The notes beneath the pieces are model-generated. The model had not been told where the DNA came from and did no database searches. It was given only the letters and a program-made list of their open reading frames with translations. A stretch of DNA of 8,868 nt from Pseudomonadota bacterium (GTDB lineage: Bacteria; Pseudomonadota; Gammaproteobacteria; Steroidobacterales; Steroidobacteraceae): contig JAKAZP010000083.1 in NCBI GenBank assembly GCA_021815905.1, positions 1 to 8,868 on the forward strand, given 5' to 3'. Of this stretch, positions 8,799 to 8,868 are shown in pieces. Both the position numbers and the translations under genes were made by a program. The stretch's first letter is position 1; each line of letters begins with the position of its first letter.

Positions 8799-8868
8799 GA
8801 GCGGGCCGGCGAGGCGACCGCGCCGGCTTCCCGGGCGGCGCCCGCGTCGGCCGGCGAGGCGCCGCCCG
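8795..8868 (-). CDS. Possible 3' end of a convergent gene (partial)
   Basis: On the minus strand one frame stays open from the window edge to a TAG at 8797-8795 and reads GGASPADAGAAREAGAVASP plus three residues. Its stop shares the palindrome CTAG with the stop of the second PilT gene (8796-8798), as tightly packed convergent genes may do. The Ala/Gly/Pro-rich tail shows no family. Open frames this short are common by chance in GC-rich DNA, so this is weak. If it is not a gene, 8799-8868 holds only the direct repeat listed separately. Confidence 0.25.
   Translation of the reverse strand, partial: GGASPADAGAAREAGAVASPARS
8804..8861 (+). repeat. 13-bp direct repeat after the second PilT gene
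   Basis: GGCCGGCGAGGCG occurs at 8804-8816 and again at 8849-8861, 45 bp apart from start to start. On the minus strand the copies would encode similar Ala/Ser/Pro tail residues if a convergent gene ends here. The 45-bp period is a multiple of three, which fits a coding repeat. Confidence 0.45.

Overview
The window is GC-rich chromosomal DNA, visibly well above 60% G+C with strong G/C at third codon positions. It is from a proteobacterium, most likely a Gammaproteobacterium or Betaproteobacterium. The reasons are the purM-purN-DUF3108 order, an apbC (mrp) gene directly followed by a dCTP deaminase gene, and type IV pilus ATPases. I cannot place it to genus. I see no tRNA, rRNA, CRISPR array, insertion sequence or phage gene.

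Region 1 (1-1487, plus strand) is a purine-synthesis operon end. It holds the last codons of a probable purM, then purN (GAR formyltransferase, TTG start overlapping the purM stop), then an exported DUF3108 protein whose start lies inside purN. Region 2 (1539-3860, minus strand, convergent with region 1) is a two-gene unit. Its first gene is apbC/mrp, a P-loop Fe-S cluster carrier. After 42 bp comes a double-length dCTP deaminase of two dUTPase-fold domains, where related bacteria often have the short single-domain dcd.

Region 3 (3861-4083) is a 223-bp divergent intergenic region. It has an extended -10 promoter candidate pointing right, a GC-rich leader with three consecutive hairpins, and a small hairpin that shows the ribosome binding site in its loop. 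Region 4 (4084-8798, plus strand) is the most interesting part. It encodes a soluble 798-residue protein with HEAT repeats followed by a complete Hanks-type Ser/Thr kinase, then two PilT-type retraction ATPases of 368 and 353 residues. The ATPases align without a gap over about 350 residues and have each lost a different conserved PilT motif. The same-strand order suggests a phosphorylation-linked pilus retraction module. That link is inferred from gene order and domains only.

The last 70 bases after the second ATPase hold a 13-bp direct repeat and may be the 3' end of a convergent minus-strand gene sharing the CTAG stop.
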